Below, piece by piece: positions 34,200 to 44,358 of a stretch of DNA of 64,000 nucleotides. This stretch comes from Pseudomonadota bacterium. GTDB taxonomy: Bacteria; Pseudomonadota; Gammaproteobacteria; Burkholderiales; Ferrovaceae. The translations under genes and the position numbers were made by a program. The stretch spans positions 1 to 64,000 of the forward strand of contig JAKBLB010000001.1 of NCBI GenBank assembly GCA_021832305.1, in the 5' to 3' direction. Position 1 is the first letter of the stretch. Each line of letters starts with the position of its first letter. The notes under the pieces are model-generated. The model was not told the origin of the DNA and did no database searches. It saw only the letters and a list, made by a program, of their open reading frames with translations.

Positions 34200-36935
34200 A
34201 TGCACAAGACGATGGGGAAATGGGGAGCCGCTTGGCTGGGATTGTGGATGATGCAAGGGGCTCTGGCGTCCAGTCTACCCCCAGGCGTAACGGAGGTAAC
34301 CCGCGTGGAAGGGGTCACGGAATACCGTCTGACTAATGGGTTGCAAGTCTTGCTGGCCCCGGATGACAGCAAGCCGACTGCGACGGTCAACGTGACCTAT
34401 CGGGTGGGTTCGCGCATGGAAAGTTATGGTGAAACCGGCATGGCGCACCTGCTGGAGCACCTCATGTTCAAGGGTACACCCAAACACCCCGATATCATGG
34501 GCGGTCTGACCAGTCACGGGATGCGTCCCAACGGAACCACCTGGTTTGATCGGACCAACTACTTCGAATCCTTCCCCGCCTCGGAAAACAATCTGGATTG
34601 GGCGCTCAAAATGGAAGCTGACCGCATGGTACATTCCAACGTGGCGCGCAAGGATCTGGACAGCGAGATGACGGTGGTCCGTAACGAGATGGAGCGTGGG
34701 GAGAACGACCCCAGCGATGTCTTGATGGACAAGATCATGGCGGCGGCTTTTCAGTGGCATAACTACGGAAAGTCCACCATCGGTGCGCGAAGCGACGTGG
34801 AAAATGTCAATATTGCGCATCTCCAGGCCTTTTATCACAAGTATTACCAACCGGACAATGCCACCCTGGTCGTGGCCGGGCGCTTTGACATGACCCGTAC
34901 CCTCAAGGAGATCCAGGAAACTTTTGGGCAGATTGCCCGCCCCAAGCGTGTGCTGGAGCCGACGTATACGCTCGATCCCGCTCAGGATGGCGAGCGGCAG
35001 GTGATCCTGCGGCGGGTGGGCGATGTGCAATACGTGGAAGCCGTCTATCATGCAGTGGCGGCGGCCAGTCCCGACAGCCCGGCTTTCGAGGTGTTGGCTC
35101 AGGTGTTGGGAGATACGCCCACGGGACGATTGCACAAGTCTTTGGTAGAGACCGGATTGGCGACGAGCATCGGCGCGGACTATTTCAATCTGGCAGAGCC
35201 TGGAGTCCTGTTCCTGCAGGCCGAAGTGCGTAAGGACCAGAAATTGGATGATGTGCGCGATGCTTTTCTGGCTACTGTGGAGAAAATCAAGGAACAACCC
35301 ATCACGGCCCAGGAGGTGGAACGGGCCGAGGCCAACCTGCGCAACAGTATCGATACTACCTTCAATGACCCGGAAAGGTTCGGCATTGCCTTGTCCACAG
35401 CCATTGCCAATGGGGACTGGCGCCTCTTCTTCCTGAACCGGGACCGCTTGGCCAAGGTGACTCCGGCGGACGTGCAACGGGTGGCCGTGTCCTATCTCAT
35501 TCCCAGCAATCGTACGCTCGGATTGTTCATTCCGACCGCCAATCCCCTGCGTGCCCCTGCGCCCCAACGGGTGGATGCCGAAGCCCAATTGCAGGGTTAC
35601 CATGGCAGTCCTGATTATCAGGAGGGAGAGGCTTTTGACGCTTCTCCGGCCAACATTCAGAAACGAACTCAATGGGTCACATTGCCCGATGGGTTGAAAG
35701 TGGCTTTGCTGTCCAAGAAAACCCGTGGGGGGACGGTTCATGCCCAACTGAGTTTGCATTTTGGAACGGCAGATTCGTTGCTGGGCAAGGAGCAAGTGGG
35801 GGATTTTGTGGCGGGGTTGCTGGAGCGGGGGAGCGAGGGCATGACCCGTTCCGAAATCCAGGACAAATTTACGGCACTCAAGGCGCAGGTGGCTTTTTCA
35901 GGGTCAGCCACGGGCATGACGGTCATGATCCAGACGGTCAAGGAGAATCTGCCCGCCACCCTGGATCTGGTGACACGCATTTTGCGCAACCCCACCTTTC
36001 CCGAGAGCGAGTTCAAGCAATGGCGCGAGGCCAGCCTGGCCGATGTGGAAGAAAGCCGCAGCGATCCTCAGGCCATGGCTTCCAATATGCTTCACCGTTA
36101 TTTCAACCGTCATCCTCGCGGGGATCTGCGCTATACCTCCACGTTTGACGAAACCGCAGAAGACATCAAGGCGGTCACGCGGGATCAGGTCGTCCAGTTC
36201 TATCGGCGCTTCTATGGGGCGTCTCATGGGGAACTGGCCGTGGTGGGGGACTTCAGTCCGGTGCCCGTGCGCGCTGCGCTCGAACAGGGGTTGGGTCAGT
36301 GGGCAAACGCAGAACCCTATGCTGTCGTGTTGGATGATTATCAGGCGTTTCCCGGAAAAACCCTGCAGCAGGACGTGGCGGACAAGGCCAACGCTGTTTT
36401 TCTGGCGTGGCAACCCCTGCCGATCAAGGATGATGACCCCCAAGCGCAGGCCCTGACTCTGGGTAACTATGTGTTGGGTGAAGGATTCCTGAACTCTCGT
36501 CTGGCTACGCGTATCCGCCAGAAGGAAGGGTTGAGTTATGGGGTGGGTTCTTTCTTGCGCCTCAACGATCAGGTGCCCAATAGCGCCTTCGGGGCTTACG
36601 CCATTTATGCGCCGCAAAACCGGGCTCGTCTGGTCAAGGCTTTTGACGAAGTGATCGCACAGGTGCTGGGGCAGGGATTGACCCCGGCAGAAATCGAGGC
36701 AGGCAAAGCCGCACTGATGCAATCGCGCAAATTGGCACGGGCGCAGGATGGCTCACTGGTCGCTCAACTCGACAAACTGATGTTTGACCAGCGCGATGCA
36801 ACTTTCCTGGCGCAACAGGATGATCAGGTCATGGCGGCCGATTCCTCCAGCGTCAATGAAGCGCTCAAGAAGTACCTGGATCCCGCTCGCTTTGTGACGG
36901 TCTATGTCGGAGATTTTGCGGTAAAGAAACCGTGA
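34200..36935 (+). CDS. M16 family zinc metalloprotease (two-domain, periplasmic)
   Basis: The protein is 911 residues from ATG 34200, which has GAGGAGA upstream and gives a signal peptide (MHKTMGKWGAAWLGLWMMQG, cleavage probably after ALA). The first M16 domain has the inverted zinc motif HLLEH in TGMAHLLEHLMFKGT and the third ligand in VVRNEMERGEND. The second half is the inactive partner domain, as in pitrilysin-like proteins. It probably degrades peptides in the periplasm. ATG 34179 upstream is in frame but lacks a site. Its stop overlaps the nudB-like start. Confidence 0.9.
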   Translation: MHKTMGKWGAAWLGLWMMQGALASSLPPGVTEVTRVEGVTEYRLTNGLQVLLAPDDSKPTATVNVTYRVGSRMESYGETGMAHLLEHLMFKGTPKHPDIMGGLTSHGMRPNGTTWFDRTNYFESFPASENNLDWALKMEADRMVHSNVARKDLDSEMTVVRNEMERGENDPSDVLMDKIMAAAFQWHNYGKSTIGARSDVENVNIAHLQAFYHKYYQPDNATLVVAGRFDMTRTLKEIQETFGQIARPKRVLEPTYTLDPAQDGERQVILRRVGDVQYVEAVYHAVAAASPDSPAFEVLAQVLGDTPTGRLHKSLVETGLATSIGADYFNLAEPGVLFLQAEVRKDQKLDDVRDAFLATVEKIKEQPITAQEVERAEANLRNSIDTTFNDPERFGIALSTAIANGDWRLFFLNRDRLAKVTPADVQRVAVSYLIPSNRTLGLFIPTANPLRAPAPQRVDAEAQLQGYHGSPDYQEGEAFDASPANIQKRTQWVTLPDGLKVALLSKKTRGGTVHAQLSLHFGTADSLLGKEQVGDFVAGLLERGSEGMTRSEIQDKFTALKAQVAFSGSATGMTVMIQTVKENLPATLDLVTRILRNPTFPESEFKQWREASLADVEESRSDPQAMASNMLHRYFNRHPRGDLRYTSTFDETAEDIKAVTRDQVVQFYRRFYGASHGELAVVGDFSPVPVRAALEQGLGQWANAEPYAVVLDDYQAFPGKTLQQDVADKANAVFLAWQPLPIKDDDPQAQALTLGNYVLGEGFLNSRLATRIRQKEGLSYGVGSFLRLNDQVPNSAFGAYAIYAPQNRARLVKAFDEVIAQVLGQGLTPAEIEAGKAALMQSRKLARAQDGSLVAQLDKLMFDQRDATFLAQQDDQVMAADSSSVNEALKKYLDPARFVTVYVGDFAVKKP

Positions 36936-37384
36936 CCTGCAAAATCCCGGAGTCCGTGCTGGTGGTGATCTATACGCCCGCAGGGTTGGTCTTGTTGATC
37001 GAACGGGCCGATGCGCCCGGGTATTGGCAATCGGTAACGGGCAGTCGCGGCACCACGGAAGAGCCGTTATGGGAGACGGCGCGGCGCGAAGTGGCGGAGG
37101 AAACGGGATTGTGTGCGACGCCAGAGAACCTGAAAGATTGGAAGGAGGCGCGGGTTTACGAAATTTACCCGCGCTGGCGGTACCGCTATGCCCCGGGAGT
37201 GACTCAGAATACCGAGCACCGTTTTGGGTTGGTGGTGCCAGCACCGGTGTCAGTCACTCTTTGCCCCCGAGAGCATGTCCGGCAGGTTTGGTTGCCTTGG
37301 CAGGAAGCGGCCCTGCAATGTTTTTCCTGGACCAATCAGGAAGCCTTGCGCGATCTTCCCAGGCGCATGTCTGTGACCATGTAA
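36932..37384 (+). CDS. nudB: Nudix hydrolase, NudB-like (dihydroneopterin triphosphate pyrophosphatase)
   Basis: The 150-residue protein resembles NudB, which removes pyrophosphate from dihydroneopterin triphosphate in folate synthesis (PESVLVVIYTPAG, YWQSVTGS). The Nudix helix is present as TARREVAEETGL, but the loop before it seems to have one extra residue against the consensus G-x5-E-x7-REV (GSRGTTEEPLWETARREV). Start is GTG 36932, overlapping the M16 stop by four bases. In related bacteria this gene often follows aspS; here it is separated by the protease. Confidence 0.8.
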   Translation: MTCKIPESVLVVIYTPAGLVLLIERADAPGYWQSVTGSRGTTEEPLWETARREVAEETGLCATPENLKDWKEARVYEIYPRWRYRYAPGVTQNTEHRFGLVVPAPVSVTLCPREHVRQVWLPWQEAALQCFSWTNQEALRDLPRRMSVTM

Positions 37385-37419
37385 ATAGAAGGAGGGTAGG
37401 TTGAGGTTTGTTAAAGGCA

Positions 37420-37448
37420 TTGACAGAGTGCTTTCGGCGCAATATAAT
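37420..37448 (+). promoter_or_regulatory. Consensus sigma-70 promoter for rplM-rpsI
   Basis: TTGACA (37420-37425) and TATAAT (37443-37448) are both perfect consensus hexamers with a 17-bp spacer. Transcription should begin near 37455, 28 bases before the rplM start. Confidence 0.92.
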
Positions 37449-37482
37449 CGGCAGTTCTTTTCATGAAATAGTGAACGCTGTT

Positions 37483-37911
37483 ATGAAAACCTTTTCCGCT
37501 AAAGCGCATGAAGTCCAGCGCGACTGGTTTGTGGTGGATGCCACTGATCTGGTTCTTGGACGGTTGGCCAGCCAGATTGCCTTGCGTCTGCGTGGCAAGC
37601 ATAAAGCCATTTACACCCCCCATGTGGACACGGGTGATTTTATCGTCGTGGTCAATGTGGAGAAGATTCGCGTGACCGGCAACAAAGGCGAAGATAAAAA
37701 GTATTATCGCCATACGGGCTACCCCGGCGGAATCTACGAAACCAATTTCAACAAGTTGCAGGCTCGTCATCCTGCACGGGTTCTGGAAAAGGCGGTCAAA
37801 GGCATGCTCCCCAAGGGGCCCCTGGGCTATGCCATGATCAAGAAAATGAAAGTTTACGCGGGCGCAGAGCATCCCCATGCCGCCCAGCAACCAAAAACCC
37901 TGAGCATTTGA
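37483..37911 (+). CDS. rplM: 50S ribosomal protein L13
   Basis: L13 is an early-assembling 23S rRNA protein. The 142-residue product from ATG 37483 starts [20 protein letters not shown], the family N-terminus, and has [16 protein letters not shown] and [11 protein letters not shown]. The frame is open further upstream to 37408 but the promoter lies inside that part, which settles the start. Followed by rpsI after ten bases. Confidence 0.97.
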   Translation: MKTFSAKAHEVQRDWFVVDATDLVLGRLASQIALRLRGKHKAIYTPHVDTGDFIVVVNVEKIRVTGNKGEDKKYYRHTGYPGGIYETNFNKLQARHPARVLEKAVKGMLPKGPLGYAMIKKMKVYAGAEHPHAAQQPKTLSI

Positions 37912-37921
37912 GGTCCTGATC

Positions 37922-38314
37922 ATGATTGGTGATTATTATTACGGAACCGGACGACGCAAGAGCGCAGTGGCCCGGGTATTCATGAAATCCGGCTCCGGTC
38001 GTTTTGAAATCAATGGCAAAACGCTGGACGAATACTTTTCCCGTGAAACCGGCCGCATGGTGGTCCGTCAGCCTCTGGCCCTGACCAACTATCTGGATGG
38101 GTTTGATATTCGCATCAATGTGGCGGGTGGCGGTGAGTCTGGCCAGGCGGGTGCTGCGCGTCATGGGATCACCCGTGCGCTGATCGATTTCAATCCCGAT
38201 CTCAAGAGCGTTCTCAAGCAGGCAGGTCTGGTGACTCGCGATGCACGTGAAGTAGAGCGAAAGAAAGTCGGTTTGCACAAGGCACGGCGCCGCAAGCAAT
38301 TCAGCAAACGTTAA
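37922..38314 (+). CDS. rpsI: 30S ribosomal protein S9
   Basis: S9 is in the head of the small subunit; its C-terminal tail reaches the P-site tRNA. The 130-residue product has [20 protein letters not shown], the [14 protein letters not shown] helix and the basic end [12 protein letters not shown]. It forms the usual rplM-rpsI pair and is closed by a terminator. Confidence 0.97.
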   Translation: MIGDYYYGTGRRKSAVARVFMKSGSGRFEINGKTLDEYFSRETGRMVVRQPLALTNYLDGFDIRINVAGGGESGQAGAARHGITRALIDFNPDLKSVLKQAGLVTRDAREVERKKVGLHKARRRKQFSKR

Positions 38315-38330
38315 AGCCCACAACCCCATC

Positions 38331-38361
38331 AAAACCGGCGCCCCTCGCGCCGGTTTTTTTT
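38331..38361 (+). terminator. rpsI terminator
   Basis: ACCGGCGC pairs with GCGCCGGT around a CCCTC loop, with four A on the left and eight T on the right. This is a strong Rho-independent terminator. Confidence 0.92.
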
Positions 38362-38410
38362 CGTGGGGCGTACCGGGGCTATAATCATCCGAACAAGCCA
38401 GGAGAGAATA

Positions 38411-39445
38411 ATGATCAAAGTGGGCATCGTTGGCGGAACGGGGTATACCGGTGTCGAGTTGCTGCGTCTGGTGGCGCAGCACCCGGAAATGAAGTTGAGC
38501 GTCATTACGTCGCGCAAGGAAGCGGGGTTGAGGGTGGCGGATCTGTTTCCCAGTTTGCGCGGACATGTGGACATTGCTTTTTCCGATCCGGCGCGGGTGA
38601 TGTCCCTGATCGACTGTGAGTTGGTGTTCTTTGCGACCCCCAATGGCGTGGCTATGGAACAGGTGCGCGAATTGCTGGAAGCCGGTGTGCGGGTCATCGA
38701 TTTGGCGGCGGATTTTCGTCTGAAAGATGTGGCGGAGTGGGAGTCCTGGTATGCAATGACCCATGCCTGCCCGGATCTGGTGGAAGGGGCCGTGTATGGA
38801 TTACCGGAAGTCAATCGGGATTCGATTCGCAGTGCCAATCTGGTCGCCAACCCGGGCTGTTACCCGACGGCGGTGCAACTGGGTTTTTTGCCTCTGGTGG
38901 AAACCGGGGTGGTGGACCTGAATCACCTCGTCGCGGATGTCAAATCAGGGGCATCCGGGGCTGGGCGTAAGGCCGAGGTTCCTCTTTTGCTGGCTGAGGC
39001 CGGGGATAATTTCAAGGCCTATGGGGTACCTGGGCACCGTCATCTGCCTGAAATTCGTCAAGGATTGAGGATGGGGGCTGGGCATGAAGTGGGGTTGACC
39101 TTCGTTCCTCATTTGCTTCCAATGATTCGGGGCATCCACGCTACCCTCTATGCTCGTTTGACACGGCGGGACGTGGATCTGCAAGCATTGTTCGAGGCGC
39201 GTTACGCCAATGAACCCTTCATCGACATCCTGCCTCCGGGCAGTCACCCGGAAACCCGTTCGGTGCGGGCATCCAACCATTGCCGCATCGCGGTGCATCG
39301 TCCTCAGGAGGGAGAAATGGTGGTGATTCTGGCGGTTATCGACAATCTGGTCAAAGGTGCTGCAGGACAGGCAATACAGAATGCCAACCTGATGTTTGAT
39401 TGGCCAGAAACTCTGGGGCTGACTCAAGTTCCGATCCTGCCCTGA
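38411..39445 (+). CDS. argC: N-acetyl-gamma-glutamyl-phosphate reductase
   Basis: ArgC catalyses the third step of arginine synthesis, reducing N-acetylglutamyl phosphate with NADPH. The 344-residue product from ATG 38411 (after AGGAGAGAATA) has the nucleotide loop [11 protein letters not shown] at residue 8, the active-site Cys in [13 protein letters not shown] and [12 protein letters not shown]. It is the long form typical of betaproteobacteria. argB lies elsewhere in the window (52278). Confidence 0.97.
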   Translation: MIKVGIVGGTGYTGVELLRLVAQHPEMKLSVITSRKEAGLRVADLFPSLRGHVDIAFSDPARVMSLIDCELVFFATPNGVAMEQVRELLEAGVRVIDLAADFRLKDVAEWESWYAMTHACPDLVEGAVYGLPEVNRDSIRSANLVANPGCYPTAVQLGFLPLVETGVVDLNHLVADVKSGASGAGRKAEVPLLLAEAGDNFKAYGVPGHRHLPEIRQGLRMGAGHEVGLTFVPHLLPMIRGIHATLYARLTRRDVDLQALFEARYANEPFIDILPPGSHPETRSVRASNHCRIAVHRPQEGEMVVILAVIDNLVKGAAGQAIQNANLMFDWPETLGLTQVPILP

Positions 39446-39515
39446 GGTTTTCAGCAGGGAATTTAAAAACTGCTACAATGGACCCATTCTAACTTGCCCC
39501 TTTCAGGAGAATGCC

Positions 39516-39866
39516 ATGAATGCTCTCACAGAAATGCCCGCTCCCTTGATTTTTACCGACAGTGCGGCCGATAAGGTCAAGGCGCTGATCGATGAGGAAG
39601 GAAATCAGGACTTGAAATTGCGCGTGTTTGTCACCGGAGGGGGATGCTCGGGTTTTCAGTATGGTTTTGCCTTTGAAGATACAGTCAACGAAGATGATAC
39701 CCAGATGGTCAAGAATGGCGTGACCCTGCTCATCGACCCGGCGAGCTACCAATACATGGTGGGCGCCGAGATCGACTACAAGGAAGATCTGGAAGGGTCC
39801 CAGTTCATCATTCGTAATCCCAATGCCAAAACCACCTGTGGCTGCGGATCTTCTTTTTCCGCATGA
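39516..39866 (+). CDS. erpA: Iron-sulfur cluster insertion protein ErpA
   Basis: ErpA is an A-type carrier that delivers Fe-S clusters to apoproteins, including the isoprenoid enzymes IspG/IspH. The 116-residue protein has the three conserved cysteines: C44 in TGGGCSGF and C108-G-C110 in [12 protein letters not shown] 39516 follows CAGGAGAATGCC. A TACAAT -10-like box lies at 39473-39478. In related genomes erpA follows argC, as here. Confidence 0.95.
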   Translation: MNALTEMPAPLIFTDSAADKVKALIDEEGNQDLKLRVFVTGGGCSGFQYGFAFEDTVNEDDTQMVKNGVTLLIDPASYQYMVGAEIDYKEDLEGSQFIIRNPNAKTTCGCGSSFSA

Positions 39867-39990
39867 GGTAGATTATTTAATTCATAATTAAAATAATTAA
39901 CTAGCGTCTGTTTTATGTTGACTCTAAACAATTTCGGGTGTTAGACTCAGCACTGAGTTTCGTCTTCCCCCTGATTTATGGAGAGTCATC

Positions 39991-41040
39991 ATGAAAAAAT
40001 CTCTTATGAAAAAATCCCTTCTCCTGGTCTCCGCCTGGGCAGCGTGGGGTGCGGCTTCGCTCGCCTGGAGTTTTGAGCCACTGCCCGACGCTCCTCCTGT
40101 CCCTGCGGACAATCCCATGAGTGCTGCCAAGGTCGCCTTGGGGCAGCAGTTATACTTTGACAAACGGCTTTCGGTGGATGGCACCGTATCCTGTAATTCC
40201 TGTCACAGCGTGATGGGGAGCGGAACGGACAACCGACCGGTCTCCGTGGGTGTTGGTGGAAAAAAGGGGGGGCGTAATGCACCCACGGTGTGGAATTCGG
40301 CATTCCTGAGTGTACAGTTCTGGGATGGTCGGGCTGCCACTCTGGAAGATCAGGCCAAAGGGCCGATCGTGAATCCCGTGGAGATGGGGATGCATTCACC
40401 GGCCGATGCGGAAGAGCGCATTCGCGCCATTCCAGGTTATGTCAGCCAGTTTGAAGCGGTCTTTGGCACACGGGATCCGGTGACGTACGATAACATTGCC
40501 AAAGCCATTGCGGCTTATGAACGGACCTTGTTGACCCCCCACAGTCCCTTCGACCGCTATATGAAGGGGGACAAGACGGCCCTCTCCGAGCAGGCCTTGC
40601 GGGGTATGAAAACTGTCGAGAGGATCGGTTGTACTGCCTGCCATACAGGGCCGGATTTTGCGGGTCCCAACATGCCTGCGGGGCAAGGTTTCTATCAGAA
40701 ATTCCCCATTTTTGTCGCGAACAACCCTTATGTGGCGAAGTATCGGTTGATGGAGGATGAGGGGCGTTTCAACGTCACGCACGAGGCATCGGACAAGAAC
40801 CTGTGGCGCGTCCAGACCTGGCGCAACGTGGCTTTGACCGCCCCTTATTTTCATACCGGATCCGTCCCGACCCTGGATGAAGCGGTGCGTGTCATGGCCC
40901 GTTCCCAGTTGGGGAAGACCCTGACGGAAGCGGAAGTCGAGGATATCGTGGCTTTTCTCAACAGTCTGACGGGAGAGTTCCCTGCGCAGAACATGCCCCG
41001 TCTGCCTCAGACGCCCAATCGAACATTGACGGCAGAGTGA
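39991..41040 (+). CDS. Di-haem cytochrome c peroxidase
   Basis: The 349-residue protein is a bacterial di-haem peroxidase of the CcpA/MauG group, reducing periplasmic hydrogen peroxide with electrons from cytochrome c. It has a signal peptide (two KKSL repeats then a hydrophobic core, cleaved near SLAWS), and two haem c sites: C68-NS-C71-H72 and C214-TA-C217-H218. A plausible promoter, TTGACT-17-TTAGAC, lies at 39917-39945, preceded by a very AT-rich near-palindrome at 39876-39901. A terminator follows. Alternatives within the family cannot be separated from sequence alone. Confidence 0.92.
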   Translation: MKKSLMKKSLLLVSAWAAWGAASLAWSFEPLPDAPPVPADNPMSAAKVALGQQLYFDKRLSVDGTVSCNSCHSVMGSGTDNRPVSVGVGGKKGGRNAPTVWNSAFLSVQFWDGRAATLEDQAKGPIVNPVEMGMHSPADAEERIRAIPGYVSQFEAVFGTRDPVTYDNIAKAIAAYERTLLTPHSPFDRYMKGDKTALSEQALRGMKTVERIGCTACHTGPDFAGPNMPAGQGFYQKFPIFVANNPYVAKYRLMEDEGRFNVTHEASDKNLWRVQTWRNVALTAPYFHTGSVPTLDEAVRVMARSQLGKTLTEAEVEDIVAFLNSLTGEFPAQNMPRLPQTPNRTLTAE

Positions 41041-41085
41041 ACTTTGCCTCACGAGATACACTCCAACCAGTTCCCTTATCCTCTT

Positions 41086-41110
41086 CCCTCCGCTCAGGAG
41101 GGTTTTTTTT
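41086..41110 (+). terminator. Terminator after cytochrome c peroxidase
   Basis: CCCTCC (41086-41091) pairs with GGAGGG (41097-41102) around GCTCA, followed by eight T. Confidence 0.9.
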
Positions 41111-41251
41111 GTCCGGGCAGAAAACGGTACAAATCCCAAAGAGGAAATGCGGGTTATGCTGAAGAGCGCGGGCATGCGCCGGTCGGTTGTATAATCCACG
41201 ATAGCCTGAAGTCAATATGGTGAATCTGGAGACACAAAGACAAGGAATGCC

Positions 41252-41683
41252 ATGAAAGCACGAGTGAAGTGGGTCGAAGGAATGAGTTTTCTGGGGGAAA
41301 GTGGTAGCGGTCACACTTTCTTGATGGATGGGGCTCCAGAAGCCGGTGGACGCAACCTGGGGGTGCGCCCCATGGAAGCGGTCCTGCTGGGGGCAGGGGG
41401 GTGTACCGCATTCGATGTGGTCATGATGCTGAAACGGGCACGCGCCGATATCGTGGACTGTGTGGTGGAACTGGAGGCGCAGCGCGCAGAGGAGGATCCC
41501 AAGGTGTTTACCCAGATCCACTTTCACTTCGTGGTGACGGGACGAAGCCTCAAGGCTGAACAGGTTCAGCGTTTCATCGACCTGTCCGCAGAAAAGTATT
41601 GTTCGGCCACGATCATGCTCGGAAAAACCGCCAAAATTACCCATGATTTTGAATTGCGCGAGGTCCTCGGTGACACCCCGTGA
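41252..41683 (+). CDS. OsmC/Ohr-family protein
   Basis: The 143-residue protein belongs to the OsmC family of thiol-dependent hydroperoxide reductases, nearest the YhfA-like branch. It has the two catalytic cysteines, one in GAGGCTAFDVV and one in EKYCSATIML, and the N-terminal beta-rich half. It may reduce organic peroxides, but several members have unknown substrates. Its stop lies 14 bases inside the trpD start, so the two are probably co-expressed. Confidence 0.88.
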   Translation: MKARVKWVEGMSFLGESGSGHTFLMDGAPEAGGRNLGVRPMEAVLLGAGGCTAFDVVMMLKRARADIVDCVVELEAQRAEEDPKVFTQIHFHFVVTGRSLKAEQVQRFIDLSAEKYCSATIMLGKTAKITHDFELREVLGDTP

Positions 41684-42689
41684 GGCCCTCGAATCTCTTT
41701 TCGCGGGCAATGATTTGACCCATGGTCAGATGACCGATGTCATGGGCGACATCATGAAGGGCGTCACGACCCCCATTCAGACGGCGGCATTGGTGACCGC
41801 CTTGCGTTACAAGGGTGAGACGGTGACGGAGTTGGTTGCCGCGGTGCAGGTGATGCGTTCTTTGTCGGTTAAAGTGGATACCACTGGACTGGAGCATGTC
41901 GTCGATACCTGCGGAACGGGAGGAGACGGCATGCATACCTTCAACATCTCCACCACGGCTGCATTTGTGGCGGCTGCAGCAGGCGCACGGGTGGCCAAGC
42001 ATGGGGGGCGGGCGGTTTCCTCCAGCGTGGGAAGTGCAGACGTACTGGAATCTCTCGGGATCGGTATGGTGAGTACGACGCCGGAACGGGCCCAGCAATC
42101 CTTGCGCCATTGGGGACTAGGATTCATGTTTGCGCCCCACCATCATACGGCCATGAAACATTCGGTTTCCGTGCGGCGGGAGTTGGGTGTACGTACCCTG
42201 TTCAACCTGCTGGGGCCCATGACCAACCCGGCCGGAGCACCCAACCAGTTGCTGGGGGTTTTTGCGGCCCACTTTACCCAACGGTTGGCGGCAGTCCTGA
42301 AGGAATTGGGTACGCGCCATGCCATGGTGGTTCATGGGAGTGATGGATTGGACGAAATCACCCTGTCTGGACCGACCCATGTGGCTGAGTTACATGAAGG
42401 TGAAATTCGCGAATATCTGTTTCATCCGCGTCAGGTGGGCATAGAACCCGCCCCATTGAATGGACTGTTGGTCAAGAGTGCAGAGGAATCCCGTTACCTT
42501 CTGCTTTCCGTCCTGGAGGATGAAGCGGGGCCTGCGCGCGATATCGTCCTGCTGAATGCGGGCGCCGCTCTCTACGTGGCGGGAGTGACGGCTTCCCATC
42601 GCGCGGGTGTGGAACTGGCAAGGGCCACGCTGGCCTCCGGAGCCGCCCGCCAACGGCTTGAAGACCTGGTGTCATGGATTCGGACATGA
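41670..42689 (+). CDS. trpD: Anthranilate phosphoribosyltransferase
   Basis: TrpD transfers phosphoribosyl to anthranilate in tryptophan synthesis. The 339-residue protein starts at GTG 41670 ([20 protein letters not shown]), which fits the family better than the in-frame ATG 41643. It has the PRPP motif [16 protein letters not shown] and [10 protein letters not shown]. It overlaps the OsmC stop and the trpC start. The usual upstream trpE-trpG are not in this window. Confidence 0.95.
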   Translation: MTPREALESLFAGNDLTHGQMTDVMGDIMKGVTTPIQTAALVTALRYKGETVTELVAAVQVMRSLSVKVDTTGLEHVVDTCGTGGDGMHTFNISTTAAFVAAAAGARVAKHGGRAVSSSVGSADVLESLGIGMVSTTPERAQQSLRHWGLGFMFAPHHHTAMKHSVSVRRELGVRTLFNLLGPMTNPAGAPNQLLGVFAAHFTQRLAAVLKELGTRHAMVVHGSDGLDEITLSGPTHVAELHEGEIREYLFHPRQVGIEPAPLNGLLVKSAEESRYLLLSVLEDEAGPARDIVLLNAGAALYVAGVTASHRAGVELARATLASGAARQRLEDLVSWIRT

Positions 42690-43477
42690 GCGATATCCTG
42701 TCTGCCATCATGGCCACCAAGGTTCAGGAAGTGGCCGAGGCGCAGGGGCGTGTTCCTCTGGCCCAACTCAAGGAGCAGGTCTTTGATGCCCCCCCCCTGC
42801 GGGATTTCACGGCGGCACTCATGGCCAGGGTACGGGTTGGGCAATCTGCCGTGATTGCCGAAGTCAAAAAGGCCAGTCCCAGTAAGGGAGTCCTGCGCGA
42901 GGATTTCGATCCCGCAGCCATCGCCCGTTCTTACGCCGAGCATGGGGCCGCTTGTCTGTCCGTGTTGACGGATCGGCAATATTTTCAAGGGAGCGCGGAA
43001 TACCTGCAGGCTGCGCGCGCGGCCTGTTCCTTGCCTGTCCTGCGCAAGGACTTTCTCTGTGCGCCCTATCAGGTCTATGAGGCGCGTTGTATGGGGGCCG
43101 ATGCCATTCTGTTGATCGTGGCTGCGCTGGATCTGGCGCGCCTGCATCAACTGGAAAGTCTGGGGCATGCCCTGGGTATGGCCGTACTGGTGGAAGTGCA
43201 TGATGAACGGGAACTGGCCCTGGCCCTGCAATTGGATTCGCCTTTGATCGGGGTCAACAACCGTAATCTGCGGACTTTTGAAACGCGTCTGGAGACTTCT
43301 CTCGAGTTGCGTGTTCAACTTCCCGAAGACCGCTTGATGATCAGTGAAAGTGGCATTGCTACCCCAGTCGAAGTGGCGACTTTGCGTGACGCAGGTGTCC
43401 ATGTCTTTCTGGTTGGAGAAACCTTCATGCGTGCAGCAGACCCCGGTGTAATGCTCGCTCGACTGATGGGATATTAG
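42686..43477 (+). CDS. trpC: Indole-3-glycerol phosphate synthase
   Basis: TrpC closes the indole ring in tryptophan synthesis. The 263-residue TIM-barrel protein from ATG 42686 overlaps the trpD TGA as ATGA. Active-site segments visible: [53 protein letters not shown] and [11 protein letters not shown]. It is monofunctional, not fused to TrpF. Confidence 0.96.
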   Translation: MSDILSAIMATKVQEVAEAQGRVPLAQLKEQVFDAPPLRDFTAALMARVRVGQSAVIAEVKKASPSKGVLREDFDPAAIARSYAEHGAACLSVLTDRQYFQGSAEYLQAARAACSLPVLRKDFLCAPYQVYEARCMGADAILLIVAALDLARLHQLESLGHALGMAVLVEVHDERELALALQLDSPLIGVNNRNLRTFETRLETSLELRVQLPEDRLMISESGIATPVEVATLRDAGVHVFLVGETFMRAADPGVMLARLMGY

Positions 43478-43602
43478 AAGATCGAAAGGGCTGAGTTACA
43501 ACTCGTTACAATGTGCCTTTCCAACAATCGATAGGATGGCGCACCAAATCAGGATCGGCAGGGCTTGGTGTGCAGGTTGAAAAGGTTCTGTAAGGAGGTA
43601 AG

Positions 43603-43800
43603 ATGAAAAAATCACTTTGGATGAGTGTGCTTTTCCTGTCATTGGCGGGCTGTGGCCCCATGATGATGGGAGGCGGCTACGAAGGTGGCTATCCCGGCTA
43701 CGGTGGTTTCGGGGGGATGGACATGGGTTTTGGCGGCATGGATGGTGGGGGGATGGAGGGTTTTGGGGATGGGGGCTTCGGTGGTGACGATGATGACTGA
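43603..43800 (+). CDS. Small glycine-rich lipoprotein
   Basis: The 65-residue product has a signal peptide with lipobox LSLAGC (Cys17), then a mature part made almost wholly of Gly, Met, Tyr, Phe and Asp (GGYEGGYPGYGGFGGMDMGF), ending DDDD. A textbook TAAGGAGGT site precedes the ATG. I know no named family. The Met/Asp-rich low-complexity body could bind metal ions. It is followed by a Spy-like gene and an RND pump. Confidence 0.7.
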   Translation: MKKSLWMSVLFLSLAGCGPMMMGGGYEGGYPGYGGFGGMDMGFGGMDGGGMEGFGDGGFGGDDDD

Positions 43801-43816
43801 GAAGGGAGACACAGTG

Positions 43817-44263
43817 ATGAAAAAGACCTTACGGATGACGATGTTACTTATGGCTTTCGGCGTGACTGGCGCGTTCGCCCAGGATTATCCTGCTGCGCCT
43901 CCGCCACCCAATGAGCCTGCGCCCACACCCGGGTCGCACGGGGATGCCGTGGAGAATGCGCAGCGGCATCTCGATCAGTTCAAGCAGGAATTGAATCTGA
44001 CTCCGGGCCAGCAAGCCAGTTGGGATCGTTATGCACAAGACACCTTGAGCGCTGTTCGAGAAATTCGCGATCAGACTTCGGCAGCAGGCAAACAGACGGA
44101 CGTGCAACCGGCACCGGTCCGTTTCGACCAGCACATTGCCTTGATGCGTCAGCGTCTCAAGGATTTTGAAAAGATGGATCAAGCCCTGAAAGACTTCTAC
44201 AACACGCTCACGCCAGACCAGAAGGCGATTGCTGACCAACATTTTTCACACCTGCGGCATTGA
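43817..44263 (+). CDS. Spy/CpxP-like periplasmic LTxxQ protein
   Basis: The 148-residue protein has a signal peptide ending GAFAQ and two LTxxQ motifs, LTPGQ near residue 73 and LTPDQ near 133, as in the Spy/CpxP family of periplasmic chaperones and stress sensors. A proline-rich segment follows the cleavage site. ATG 43817; GTG 43814 is also possible. It lies 16 bases after the lipoprotein gene and before an RND efflux system, suggesting an envelope or metal stress cluster. Confidence 0.8.
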   Translation: MKKTLRMTMLLMAFGVTGAFAQDYPAAPPPPNEPAPTPGSHGDAVENAQRHLDQFKQELNLTPGQQASWDRYAQDTLSAVREIRDQTSAAGKQTDVQPAPVRFDQHIALMRQRLKDFEKMDQALKDFYNTLTPDQKAIADQHFSHLRH

Positions 44264-44358
44264 TCGGTTGATGGTTTACGGCTCCCCCTCCACCCCTTGA
44301 AAACTTGTTCTGAATCATGTTCAAGATGGTTATGTATTAGAGATCGGAATTCAACTCT

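Noticed and set aside
34275-35795. A 506-codon minus-strand frame opposite the M16 protease
   Set aside because: Shadow of a well-supported gene; low-complexity His/Gln-rich translation typical of antisense frames.
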